Below, one piece after another: positions 52,329 to 62,227 of a DNA stretch of 64,000 nucleotides; the first letter of the stretch is position 1; every line of letters begins with the position of its first letter. The notes below the pieces were generated by a model. The model worked only from the letters and a program-made list of their open reading frames with translations. It was not told where the DNA came from and did not search any database. A program made the position numbers and the translations under genes. Origin of the DNA: SHVZ01 sp041906305. Lineage in GTDB: Bacteria > Pseudomonadota > Alphaproteobacteria > SHVZ01. The stretch spans positions 124,001 through 188,000 of the forward strand of contig JAYRJL010000010.1 in NCBI GenBank assembly GCA_041906305.1, in the 5' to 3' direction.

Positions 52329-53719
52329 TGCTCGCCCTCGTCCGCGCCTCGAAGGTCCCGCTGACCGACCAGATCGTCGCCGGCCTCGCCGCGATGATCC
52401 TTGCAGGCCAGCTTGCCGAGGGCACGCGGCTGCCGTCGGTACGCCGCTTGTCTCGCCAGCTCGGCGTCAGCGCCTTCACCGTCGTCACCGCCTATGACCG
52501 CCTCGCCGCCTCGGGCGCGATCGAGCCCAGAGCCGGCACAGGCTTCTTCGTTGCGAAGCGCGCCGCCGATCCGGGTCTCGCCAGCATCGAGGCGCCGCCG
52601 GAGACGCCCGATACCGCGCTCAGCCTTGCGCGCGCCGCCCTCGACCTCGCGCCGATCGCGGTGCCGGCGGGCGCGGGATACCTGCCGCCCGAATGGATGG
52701 CCGACGGGCTTCCGCCGTCGGTCGTCGCCAAGGTCGCCCGCCGCGAGGGCGGCATTCTCTCGCCCTGCCCCGCGCCCGGCCTGCCCGCCTTGCGCGAGCA
52801 GTTGGTGCAGCGCCTGCAGCAGAACGGCGTGCCGGCGAAGATCGGCAATGTGGTCGTTACCCTCGGCGCGACCCAGGCCTTCGACGTGATCGTCCGCGCG
52901 CTGCTCGCCCCCGGCGACACGGTCGTGGTCGAGGACCCCGGCTACTTCGTGCTCTTCGCCCAGCTCGCCCGCGCCGGCCTCAAGCTGCTCGCGGTGCCGC
53001 GCGAGGCGGACGGCCCGGACATGGAGGCGCTGGAGGAGATCTGCCGGCTGCATCGCCCGCGCGCGATCTTCGTGCAGACGCTGCTGCACAACCCGACCGG
53101 CACGACGATCTCGCCGGCCAAGTGCCATCGGCTGCTGACCCTGGCCGAGAAGCACGATGCCCTCATCGTCGAAGACGATGCATACGGCGATCTCGCCGAG
53201 GCCGGCGCGATCCGGCTGGCGCAGATCGACGGGCTCGAGCGCGTGCTGCACGTCGGCAGCTTCACCAAGACACTGAGCCCGGGATTCCGCGTGGGCTTCG
53301 TCGCGGCTCCCCTCGCCCTCGTGCCGCGCCTGATCGAGGAGAAGCTGCTGTCGGTCTTGAGCGCGCCGGCACTGCCCGAGGCGGTGGTCGCCGAGGTGCT
53401 GGCGACAGGACGCTTCCGTCGTCACATCGGCCAGCTTCGCCGCCGCATCGACAAGGCTCACGCCCAGGCGCGGAAGGCGCTGGCGGCATCCGGCATCCAG
53501 CTCGACGGCGACCGCAGCGAAGGCCTGTTCCTGTGGACCAAGGTGCCGGACCACGTCGACGTCGATGCGCTGGTCAGACGCGGACGCGAAGCCGGGATCC
53601 TGCTGGCGAAGGGCGCGCTGTTCTCGCCGTCGGGGCGACACTCGCAGCACCTCCGGTTCAACGCCTACCACGCGTCGAACCCGGTGCTGGGCAAGTTCCT
53701 CGCGGCGGAGCTGCGCTAA
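52328..53719 (+). CDS. MocR-type regulator: GntR helix-turn-helix fused to aminotransferase fold
   Basis: This 463-residue protein joins a winged helix (about residues 5-75, with RLPSVRRLSRQLGVSAFTVV) to a class I aminotransferase domain. The PLP lysine lies in HVGSFTKTLSPGFRVGF near residue 315, and YFVLFAQLARAGLKLLAVPR and LLHNPTGTTIS are also typical. MocR proteins sense PLP and amino compounds and usually regulate the neighbouring gene. Here the gene is translationally coupled to the LysE exporter, so control of export of an amino compound is the simplest guess. An aminotransferase activity cannot be excluded. Confidence 0.88.
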   Translation: MLALVRASKVPLTDQIVAGLAAMILAGQLAEGTRLPSVRRLSRQLGVSAFTVVTAYDRLAASGAIEPRAGTGFFVAKRAADPGLASIEAPPETPDTALSLARAALDLAPIAVPAGAGYLPPEWMADGLPPSVVAKVARREGGILSPCPAPGLPALREQLVQRLQQNGVPAKIGNVVVTLGATQAFDVIVRALLAPGDTVVVEDPGYFVLFAQLARAGLKLLAVPREADGPDMEALEEICRLHRPRAIFVQTLLHNPTGTTISPAKCHRLLTLAEKHDALIVEDDAYGDLAEAGAIRLAQIDGLERVLHVGSFTKTLSPGFRVGFVAAPLALVPRLIEEKLLSVLSAPALPEAVVAEVLATGRFRRHIGQLRRRIDKAHAQARKALAASGIQLDGDRSEGLFLWTKVPDHVDVDALVRRGREAGILLAKGALFSPSGRHSQHLRFNAYHASNPVLGKFLAAELR

Positions 53720-53729
53720 CCGCGCCCCG

Positions 53730-54377
53730 CTAACCCTTGAAAGCGCGGTCGAAGCGGCGGAGCGGATTCGGAAAATCGGTCGCGAGCTTGCGCAGGCGAT
53801 CGAAGCCCTGGCCGAGCGCGCGCGGCACCTTGATCGCCTCGTCGAGGCGACGGGCCAGGAAGTCCCAGGTCTTCTCCTGGCCGTCGGAGCGATCGTCGAG
53901 CCAGTAGAGGACGGTCGCGCCGTAGACGCCGGCGAGGATCGCGCGCTTGGAATAGAAGTTCCAATCGGTCGAGGTGTCGCCGATGCCGAACCACACCGCA
54001 TCGACGGTACGATAGAGCGACCGGAGCGCCAGCGGGGCGTTCTGCGGCAGCGCCAGCGTCGCGAGGCCGCGACGCACCGCCTCGCGATGCGGCAGCGCGC
54101 GTTCGAGCCGGCGACGGATCGCGAGCAGCACCTTCTCCCGCACCTTGAGCGCGGCCAGGTCGGCCGACTCGAGGTCGGCGATCATCTTGCGGTCGGCTTC
54201 GGCGAGGAACAGCTCGAGCGCCTCGATCGCGCCTCCCGGGAAAGCATCGAGCAGGTCGGCAGCCGAGAGCCCGGCATCCTCGGCGGCGCGCCTGAGGCTG
54301 GCGTCGGTCCAGCCGTCGAACGGCACGTGGCCGAGCGTCGCCTCGAGCAGGCTGGCACGCTTCGTTTCCCAGTCCAT
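53730..54377 (-). CDS. COQ9-family ubiquinone biosynthesis protein
   Basis: This 215-residue protein carries the COQ9 signature TSTDWNFYSKRAILAGVYGA near residue 135, followed by TVLYWLDDRSDGQEKTWDFL. The N-terminal helices (DGWTDASLRRAAEDAGLSAA) have a TetR-like fold. COQ9 binds lipid and helps COQ7 hydroxylate demethoxyubiquinone. It is part of the scattered ubiquinone genes here (ubiA and ubiD near the left end). The deformylase gene lies immediately upstream, two bases away. Confidence 0.9.
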   Translation of the reverse strand: MDWETKRASLLEATLGHVPFDGWTDASLRRAAEDAGLSAADLLDAFPGGAIEALELFLAEADRKMIADLESADLAALKVREKVLLAIRRRLERALPHREAVRRGLATLALPQNAPLALRSLYRTVDAVWFGIGDTSTDWNFYSKRAILAGVYGATVLYWLDDRSDGQEKTWDFLARRLDEAIKVPRALGQGFDRLRKLATDFPNPLRRFDRAFKG

Positions 54378-54379
54378 GA

Positions 54380-54943
54380 TCAGTCCTCCGCCGCCAGGAT
54401 CGCCGCCTCGGGCGTGCCGCGGGCGACCGCCTCCAGCTCCTCAACGTATCCCAGCGTCGTCAGATCCGTCATGCGCTGGGGGTAGAGGATGCCGTCCAGG
54501 TGGTCGAACTCGTGCTGGACCACCCGGGCATGCCAGCCCGACGCTACCCGGTCGATCACCTCGCCGTCCGGGGTGACGCCTCGGTAGCGGAGCTTCTTGA
54601 AGCGGGGAACCATGCCCCGGAGGCCGGGGACCGACAGGCAGCCCTCCCAGCCCGGCTCGGTTTCGTCGGTCAGCGGCTCGATCACCGGGTTGACGATCGC
54701 CATCACGCCCTGGGGCTGGTCGTGCTCGTCGCCGGTCGAGCGGCTAGCCGGAACCGTAAAAATAACGACCCGTTTAGGCACAAAGACCTGGGGCGCCGCG
54801 ATTCCAGCCCCGTTCACGGCCAGCATGGTCTCGAACATGTCGGAAACGAGGGTCTTGATCTCAGGCGCGGTCGGGTCCGGGACCTCGTCGGCGCGGCGTT
54901 TCAGGACAGGCTGGCCCATGCGGGCAATTGGAAGAATGGCCAT
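54380..54943 (-). CDS. def: Peptide deformylase
   Basis: This 187-residue metalloenzyme removes the formyl group from the N-terminal methionine of new proteins. All three motifs are intact: NGAGIAAPQVF (motif G-x-G-x-A-A-x-Q) near residue 45, GWEGCLSVPG near 96 with the metal cysteine, and QHEFDHLDG near 143 with the HExxH pair. ATG 54943 begins MAILPIARM; a TTG two codons earlier is an alternative. It is divergent from rpsU. Confidence 0.93.
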   Translation of the reverse strand: MAILPIARMGQPVLKRRADEVPDPTAPEIKTLVSDMFETMLAVNGAGIAAPQVFVPKRVVIFTVPASRSTGDEHDQPQGVMAIVNPVIEPLTDETEPGWEGCLSVPGLRGMVPRFKKLRYRGVTPDGEVIDRVASGWHARVVQHEFDHLDGILYPQRMTDLTTLGYVEELEAVARGTPEAAILAAED

Positions 54944-55020
54944 GGGCAACTATCGCAACCGACCTGTGTTGCCTCAAGGACAAAGCCGAAATATCCCTGA
55001 TTTCCTGTGGTTTCCGGCTC

Positions 55021-55049
55021 TTCACAAGCCGAAAAGCCTCTGGTATAAG
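55021..55049 (+). promoter_or_regulatory. Promoter of rpsU
   Basis: TTCACA at 55021-55026 and TATAAG at 55044-55049 are spaced by 17 bases. The -10 box ends about 40 bases before the GTG start. A GGAG site at 55075-55078 follows. This is the best-looking sigma-70-type promoter in the window. Confidence 0.6.
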
Positions 55050-55089
55050 GCCCGCCTTCCGACGAATTCCACTTGGAGTGCTGAAGTCC

Positions 55090-55293
55090 GTGCAAGTCCT
55101 CGTCCGCGACAACAACGTCGATCAGGCCCTTCGCGTTCTCAAGAAGAAGATGCAGCGCGAGGGAGTCTTCCGCGAGATGAAGCTGCGCCGGAACTTCGAG
55201 AAGCCCTCCGAGAAGCGCGCCCGCGAGCGGGCCGAGTCGGTTCGCCGCTACCGCAAGCTGCTCCGCAAGCGCATGGAGCGCGAGGGCTACTAG
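55090..55293 (+). CDS. rpsU: 30S ribosomal protein S21
   Basis: This 67-residue basic protein belongs to the small ribosomal subunit. It reads (M)QVLVRDNNVDQALRVLKKKM and then FREMKLRRNFEKPSEKRARE, the standard alphaproteobacterial S21. The start is GTG at 55090. A GGAG lies eleven bases upstream, and a second in-frame GTG at 55078 overlaps that site and is less likely. Confidence 0.95.
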   Translation: MQVLVRDNNVDQALRVLKKKMQREGVFREMKLRRNFEKPSEKRARERAESVRRYRKLLRKRMEREGY

Positions 55294-55316
55294 CCTTCGA
55301 CCCGTCGTCGTCGGAG

Positions 55317-55358
55317 AAAAGGGCCGCCCGCGGAAACGCCGGCGGCCTTGTCGTTTCT
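55317..55358 (+). terminator. Likely rho-independent terminator after rpsU
   Basis: GGCCGCC at about 55322-55328 pairs with GGCGGCC at 55441-type spacing on the right arm (55341-55347). AAG/CTT extends the stem past a single bulged G. The tail TTGTCGTTTCT is only partly T-rich, so the call is moderate. Confidence 0.5.
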
Positions 55359-55385
55359 GGGGAGTTGCCTGGCGGCAGGCGGACG

Positions 55386-55640
55386 CTAGTCGTCGACGCT
55401 GCCGCAGGTCGGCTCCGCCTGCATCGCCAGGGTCGCCGAGGTGACCCCTGGGACCATCGAGACCTTGTTCAGGGTCGCGGCGAGCGCGCCGGGGTTTCCG
55501 TACTGGAGACGGAGTGCCAGCTTGCCGGCGGCGGGATCGAGATCGGAAACCTGAACGCCCGAGATCTTGGCGACGGCGGTCGCGACGTCGTTCACCGTCG
55601 CGGGGGCAGCCTGCACCAGGACTCGCGCCGCCCCCGCCAT
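55386..55640 (-). CDS. Extra NapD-like protein, copy 1 (downstream of nap operon)
   Basis: This 84-residue protein has the NapD pattern: a first strand AARVLVQA, then helix, then GVQVSDLDPAAGKLALRLQY and KVSMVPGVTSATLAM. That is a ferredoxin-like chaperone fold. It is about 70 percent identical to the protein at 60101-60349 (57 identities over 82 aligned residues by eye), and both end PTCGSVD. True NapD at 59484-59807 is much less similar. The start ATG 55640 is chosen by alignment with that copy (both M-x-x-A-A-R-V-L-V-Q); ATG 55655 is possible. An AT-rich promoter-like patch lies upstream. Confidence 0.75.
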   Translation of the reverse strand: MAGAARVLVQAAPATVNDVATAVAKISGVQVSDLDPAAGKLALRLQYGNPGALAATLNKVSMVPGVTSATLAMQAEPTCGSVDD

Positions 55641-55721
55641 CGTCGGCACCTGCATCAGGCGGCCACGGCCTCGGCTCTGAATCAAGAATCGCCCCCGATC
55701 GAACTCGCTCGGCCAGCGTAG

Positions 55722-55765
55722 CCAAATAAACCTAAATTAAATATAAATTTTTAAGTTTTATCTGA
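55722..55765 (-). promoter_or_regulatory. Strongly AT-rich patch, probable promoter of NapD-like copy 1
   Basis: These 44 bases are about four-fifths A/T in DNA that is otherwise very GC-rich. On the minus strand a TATATT hexamer (55745-55740) could be a -10 box, giving a leader of about 90 bases to the NapD-like gene. No clear -35 box or FNR site was found. The remaining gap to napC (55766-55883) shows nothing recognisable. Confidence 0.4.
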
Positions 55766-55883
55766 GGGAGGAATACCACCTCGACAGACCGCTTGGCCTC
55801 GCGGCCCGAACCAGGCGAACTGCCGGGCAGCGCATGGCAGCTGTGCCGCCGCGCCGTCGTCGAAGGCGGATTGGCGGCGCCGG

Positions 55884-56513
55884 CTACTGCCAGCCCGGCA
55901 CGTTCCGCATGTCGGGAAGCGCGTGGGCGATACCCTTGTGGCAGTCGATGCAGGTTCGCTGCTTGGTGAACAGGAACCGCTGATGCGCGTCGACCGCGCG
56001 CTGGCTCTGTTTCGACAGATCCATCGAGTCGGCCGAATGGCAGTTCCGGCACTCCAGCGAGTCGTTGGCCTTGAACCTCGACCATTCGTGCTGCGCGAGC
56101 TCGAGCCGCTTGTCGACGAACTTCTCGCGCGTCGAGATCGTGCCGAAGAGATGACCCCACACTTCCTTGCTCGCCTGCATCTTGCGGGCGATCTTGTGGG
56201 TCCAGTCGTGCGGAACGTGGCAGTCGGGGCAGCTTGCCCGCACGCCCGAGCGATTGGTGAAGTGCACCGTCCGCTGCAGCTCGGCGAAGACGTTGTCCTG
56301 CATCTCGTGGCACGAGGTGCAGAACTTCTCGGTGTTGGTCAGCTCGAGCGCGGTGTTGAAGCCGCCCCAGAAGACGATGCCGGCGACGAAGCCACTCATC
56401 ACCAGGGTCCCCAGCGCGAACACCGAGCTCGGACGCCGAAGAACATCCCAGAAGACGAGGATCTTCCGAACGAGGCGAAGGAACACGCCTTCGCTGCGCG
56501 CGGCGTCGCTCAT
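55884..56513 (-). CDS. napC: NapC tetraheme cytochrome c, quinol dehydrogenase
   Basis: This 209-residue membrane-anchored cytochrome passes electrons from the quinol pool to NapAB in the periplasm. A membrane helix covers about residues 31-52. Four heme motifs follow: CTSCH (65-69), CPDCH (95-99), CRNCH (155-159) and CIDCH (188-192). It belongs to the NapC/NirT family at its normal length. The ATG overlaps the napB stop (ATGA), so translation is coupled. Confidence 0.95.
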   Translation of the reverse strand: MSDAARSEGVFLRLVRKILVFWDVLRRPSSVFALGTLVMSGFVAGIVFWGGFNTALELTNTEKFCTSCHEMQDNVFAELQRTVHFTNRSGVRASCPDCHVPHDWTHKIARKMQASKEVWGHLFGTISTREKFVDKRLELAQHEWSRFKANDSLECRNCHSADSMDLSKQSQRAVDAHQRFLFTKQRTCIDCHKGIAHALPDMRNVPGWQ

Positions 56514-56970
56514 CGGCGCCCTCCGGGCTGCGAGCGCGCGATCAGCGTATCGATGTCGACGAAATCGTTGGCGACCGGCGTGCGCACGTCGTGCTGCGGC
56601 ACGTGACACTGCGTGCAGAAGAAGCGCCTGGGCGAGACCGTCGCCAGGAACTGGCCGTCACGGTCCATGAAGTGCGTGATGCTGAGCATCGGTGCCTGCG
56701 ACTCCCCGGTGCGCGTGCGCGCGTGGCAGGCGAGGCACTTGTTGCCGTTCAGGTCGACCTGATAGCCCTCGATCGTGTGCGGGATCACCGGCGGCTGCTC
56801 CGGATAGTTCCTGATCTCCCGCTCCGAGGTGTTCTTGTACGGCATCATGCGCGGCGCCGGCGCGACCTCGCTCAGCGGCGTCGGCCCTCGCAACGGCAAG
56901 GACTGCGCGAAGATCGTGGTCGAGACGAGGAACGCGGCGATCGCCAGCGTGATCGCCTTCCAGTGATTTC

Positions 56971-56974
<4 letters not shown>
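56510..56974 (-). CDS. napB: NapB diheme cytochrome c, small subunit of periplasmic nitrate reductase
   Basis: This 154-residue periplasmic cytochrome hands electrons to NapA. It has a signal peptide (about residues 1-24, cut after IFAQ or nearby) and two heme motifs, CLACH (80-84) and CTQCH (120-124). Distal histidines are likely in IPHTIEGYQVDLNGNKCLAC and in SITHFMDRDG. The ATG at 56974 overlaps the napA stop by four bases; longer readings run into napA. Confidence 0.94.
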
Positions 56975-59483
<2,509 letters not shown>

Positions 59484-59487
<4 letters not shown>

Positions 59488-59807
59488 GCGGAGGGTTCCT
59501 CCCCGACGTCGGTCGCGTGGAAAACGAGGGTGGCGGAGATCACGTCCGGAAGGAGCGAGATCCGCGTCAGCGCGACGCCGACCGGGTCCGATCCGCTTCC
59601 CTCGACGACGACGACCAGCTTGCCGCGCTGGTCGCGATTATGAATCTCGGCGCCACCGATCTCTTCGATGGAAGCCGCTACCTGGTCGAGCTGCTCCGGC
59701 CGCGTCTGAACCAGGATGCTCGCGATCTCGGTGCCGCCGCCGGGCGACGCCATCGCGCTGGCCGACAGCCAGCGACCGCGAATGAATTGTCGGCGGTTTC
59801 TTTCCAT
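59484..59807 (-). CDS. napD: NapD Tat chaperone carrying a NapF-like N-terminal piece
   Basis: NapD binds the NapA signal peptide and holds back export until the cofactor is in place. The NapD part starts at about residue 26: EIASILVQTRPEQLDQVAAS, IGGAEIHNRDQRGKLVVVVE, ISLLPDVISATLVFHAT. In front of it sit 24 unusual residues beginning MERNRRQFIRGRWLSASA. They match the start of NapF proteins (E. coli NapF has SRRGILTGRWRKAS). In related clusters napF lies exactly here, between napE and napD. The gene may be a deletion fusion that lost the ferredoxin part of NapF. The start ATG is 59805-59807. Confidence 0.88.
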
Positions 59808-59810
59808 GGC

Positions 59811-59990
59811 TCAGATCACCGGCGGCCCCGGCGGGCCTGCGATCATCTGGAAGATCCAGATCGCGAGCCCGAAGGCGCCGACGAAGGCAACCGCCAGTCC
59901 CGGCATCACGACGCCGGTCAGGAAGAGAAACGCGAGGACTTCGCGCCGGCGCCTTTGCCGGGCGTCCAGAGGCTCCAGATCCAGCGTCAT
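59811..59990 (-). CDS. napE: NapE small membrane protein
   Basis: This 59-residue protein has one membrane helix (about residues 20-45, FLFLTGVVMPGLAVAFVGAF) and ends with the family pattern WIFQMIAGPPGPPVI. NapE accompanies many nap operons; its function is uncertain. The ATG at 59990 (MTLDLEPLDARQRRRREVLA) is chosen over an upstream reading because NapE proteins are about 60 residues long. It is the first classic nap gene and lies 3 bases from napD. Confidence 0.86.
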   Translation of the reverse strand: MTLDLEPLDARQRRRREVLAFLFLTGVVMPGLAVAFVGAFGLAIWIFQMIAGPPGPPVI

Positions 59991-60100
59991 CCAAGCAGCT
60001 CCACCCGCAGGGATCGATTCGAAGAAGACGAATATCCTCCCCGATAGGAAACGGCGGAAATCAAACACTTGTCAACCGGGGGTGGCATAGCGCTCTCGTG

Positions 60101-60349
60101 TCAATCGACGCTGCCGCAGGTCGGCGCGGCATGGGCGGCCAGGGTCGCGGAGGTGACGCCCGGAACCAGCGAGACCTTGCGAAGGGTCGCCGCCAGATGG
60201 CCGGTATTTCCGTACTGAAGTCGAAGCGCCAGCTTGCCGCCCTGGTCGCGGTCGCAGACCTCGACGCCGGGAATCGCGGCGACCGCCGCGGCGATCTGAT
60301 CGAACCCGTCGAGTGAAGCCTGGACGAGGACGCGGGCGGCATCCGGCAT
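60101..60349 (-). CDS. Extra NapD-like protein, copy 2 (first gene of the nap transcript)
   Basis: This 82-residue protein has the same NapD-like fold as copy 1 and ends PTCGSVD. Its core reads AARVLVQASLDGFDQIAAAV, GGKLALRLQYGN and KVSLVPGVTSATLAAH. ATG 60349 follows a very good GGAGG site eight bases upstream; a GTG at 60406 is a poorer option. It lies between the FNR-type promoter and napE, so it is probably the first gene expressed with nap. Its cysteine near the C-terminus is shared with copy 1 and absent from true NapD. Confidence 0.78.
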   Translation of the reverse strand: MPDAARVLVQASLDGFDQIAAAVAAIPGVEVCDRDQGGKLALRLQYGNTGHLAATLRKVSLVPGVTSATLAAHAAPTCGSVD

Positions 60350-60445
60350 CGGCTGTGCCTCCGGGCGCGCCGACGATCCGCCTCTAGCTTTCGAATTCCG
60401 ATTCACCGACCACCCAGCCGATTCTGATCCCCTGAAAGGGCGGCC

Positions 60446-60451
60446 AGACTA
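60446..60451 (-). promoter_or_regulatory. Candidate -10 box of the nap promoter
   Basis: TAGTCT on the minus strand starts 29.5 bases from the centre of the FNR-type site. That is exactly the place of the -10 box in a class II FNR promoter (site at -41.5). Transcription would start near 60439, about 90 bases before the ATG of the first gene. Confidence 0.5.
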
Positions 60452-60473
60452 GGAGGCGGCGGGAGGCCGGGCC

Positions 60474-60487
60474 TTGATGTGGATCAA
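60474..60487. promoter_or_regulatory. Perfect FNR/FnrP/DNR-type binding site of the nap operon
   Basis: TTGATGTGGATCAA fits the consensus TTGAT-N4-ATCAA in every position. It is centred at 60480.5, between pntB and the nap genes. The symmetry continues: both arms extend to twelve bases through CCGGGCC on the left and its complement on the right. As RNA it would also form a strong hairpin just after the pntB stop. Oxygen-responsive control of nap is the direct inference; no fnr-like gene is in the window. Confidence 0.85.
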
Positions 60488-60497
60488 GGCCCGGGAC

Positions 60498-61901
60498 TCA
60501 GTGGCCGGAGCCGAGCGCCTTGACGATCTCTTCGGTCATCTTCTTGGCATCGCCGAACAGCATCATCGTGTTCGGGCGGAAGAAGAGCTCGTTGTCGACG
60601 CCGGCATAGCCCGATGCCATCGAACGTTTAATGAAGAGCACGGTCTTCGACTTCTCGACGTCGAGGATCGGCATGCCGTAGATCGGGCTGGTGGGATCGG
60701 TCTTCGCCGCCGGGTTGGTAACGTCGTTGGCGCCGATCACGTAGACCACGTCGGTCGAGGCGAAGTCGCGGTTGATGTCCTCGAGCTCGACCACGTCCTC
60801 GTAAGGCACGTTGGCCTCGGCCAGCAGCACGTTCATGTGCCCGGGCATGCGGCCGGCGACCGGATGGATCGCATAGCGCACCGACACGCCTTCCTTCTTC
60901 AGGATGTCGGCCATCTCTCGGAGCGCGTGCTGGGCCTGGGCGACTGCCATGCCGTAGCCCGGCACCACGATCACCGAGCTGGCGTTCTTCATGATGAAGG
61001 CCGCGTCTTCGGCCGAGCCCGACTTGACCGTCTTGTCGCCGCCGGGGCCGCCGCCGGCGGGGCCCGCGACCTCACCGCCGAAGCCGCCAAGGATCACGTT
61101 GAAGATCGATCGGTTCATCCCCTTGCACATGATGTAGCTGAGGATGGCGCCCGACGATCCGACCAGCGCGCCGGTGACGATCAGGAGGCTGTTCTCGAGC
61201 GTGAAGCCGATGCCGGCCGCGGCCCAGCCGGAGTAGCTGTTCAGCATCGACACGACGACCGGCATGTCGGCGCCGCCGATCGGCAGGATCAGCAGGAATC
61301 CGATCAGCAGCGACAGCGCCACGATCGCCCAGAAGATCGTCGTCGACTGGTGCAGGCAGAACCAGACGACGAGCCCGACCAGGGCCAGCCCAAGCAGCGC
61401 GTTCAGCGGATGCTGCATCGGGAAGACCAGCGGCTTGCCGGTGATGACGCCCTGCAGCTTGCCGAAGGCGATGATCGAGCCGGTGAACGTGATGGCGCCG
61501 ATGGCGACGCCGAGGCTCATCTCGATCAGGCTCGCGGTCTTGATCGCCCCAGGTGCCCCGATGTGATACGCCTCCGGCGCGTAGAACGCGGCCGCCGCGA
61601 CCAGCACGGCAGCGAGGCCGACCAGGCTGTGGAATGCTGCGACCAGCTGCGGCAGCGCCGTCATCTGGATCTTGAGCGCCGTGACCGCGCCGATCGCCGC
61701 GCCGATCGCGATGCCGAGGATGATCAGCCAGTAGGAGACGACGCCAGGCAGAGCCAGGGTCGTGCCGATGGCGATCGCCATGCCGACGATGCCGTAGAAA
61801 TTGCCGCCGCGAGAAGTCTCGGGCGACGAGAGGCCCCGCAGGGCCATGATGAAGCAGACGGAAGCGGCGAGGTAAAGCAGCGCCGCGAGCGTGGTCGACA
61901 T
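60498..61901 (-). CDS. pntB: NAD(P) transhydrogenase subunit beta
   Basis: This 467-residue subunit has about nine membrane helices followed by the NADP-binding domain III. That domain shows IVVPGYGMAVAQAQHALREM near residue 310, IHPVAGRMPGHMNVLLAEAN and VIGANDVTNPAAKTDPTSPI. Together with PntA1 and PntA2 it couples hydride transfer from NADH to NADP with proton entry. It is the last gene of the three-gene operon. Its stop lies 11 bases from the FNR-type site. Confidence 0.96.
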   Translation of the reverse strand: MSTTLAALLYLAASVCFIMALRGLSSPETSRGGNFYGIVGMAIAIGTTLALPGVVSYWLIILGIAIGAAIGAVTALKIQMTALPQLVAAFHSLVGLAAVLVAAAAFYAPEAYHIGAPGAIKTASLIEMSLGVAIGAITFTGSIIAFGKLQGVITGKPLVFPMQHPLNALLGLALVGLVVWFCLHQSTTIFWAIVALSLLIGFLLILPIGGADMPVVVSMLNSYSGWAAAGIGFTLENSLLIVTGALVGSSGAILSYIMCKGMNRSIFNVILGGFGGEVAGPAGGGPGGDKTVKSGSAEDAAFIMKNASSVIVVPGYGMAVAQAQHALREMADILKKEGVSVRYAIHPVAGRMPGHMNVLLAEANVPYEDVVELEDINRDFASTDVVYVIGANDVTNPAAKTDPTSPIYGMPILDVEKSKTVLFIKRSMASGYAGVDNELFFRPNTMMLFGDAKKMTEEIVKALGSGH

Positions 61902-61913
61902 TGCGGCGGCTCC

Positions 61914-62213
61914 CTATTTCTTCTTCTTAAACATCTGCAGCATGCGCTGCGTGACGATGAAGCCGCCGAAGATGTTGACGGAGGCGAGGATCACCGCGAG
62001 GAAGCCCATGACCTTGGAGAAGTCCATGCCGGCCGGGCCGGCGGCGATCAGTGCGCCGACGACGATGACCGAGGAGACCGCGTTGGTGACGCTCATCAGC
62101 GGCGAATGCAGGGCCGGCGTCACCCGCCAGACCACGTAGTATCCGACGAAGCAGGCCAGCACGAAGACGGTGAGCCCGAAGACTGTCGGGTCGACGCCGT
62201 TGGTGTGTTCCAT
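61914..62213 (-). CDS. pntA2: NAD(P) transhydrogenase subunit alpha part 2 (membrane)
   Basis: This 99-residue protein has three membrane helices: about residues 11-28, 42-60 and 66-88. It contains VTPALHSPLMSVTNAVSSVI, the conserved PntA C-terminal stretch, and ends FKKKK. The separate gene reflects the three-subunit enzyme of alphaproteobacteria. It lies between pntA1 and pntB with gaps of 14 and 12 bases. Confidence 0.93.
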   Translation of the reverse strand: MEHTNGVDPTVFGLTVFVLACFVGYYVVWRVTPALHSPLMSVTNAVSSVIVVGALIAAGPAGMDFSKVMGFLAVILASVNIFGGFIVTQRMLQMFKKKK

Positions 62214-62227
62214 CTGGGCTATCCCCC

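Noticed and set aside
55722..55765. AT-rich patch considered as a replication origin or mobile-element boundary
   Set aside because: No DnaA boxes, parS-like sites, terminal repeats or target duplications are visible. A promoter is the simpler reading.
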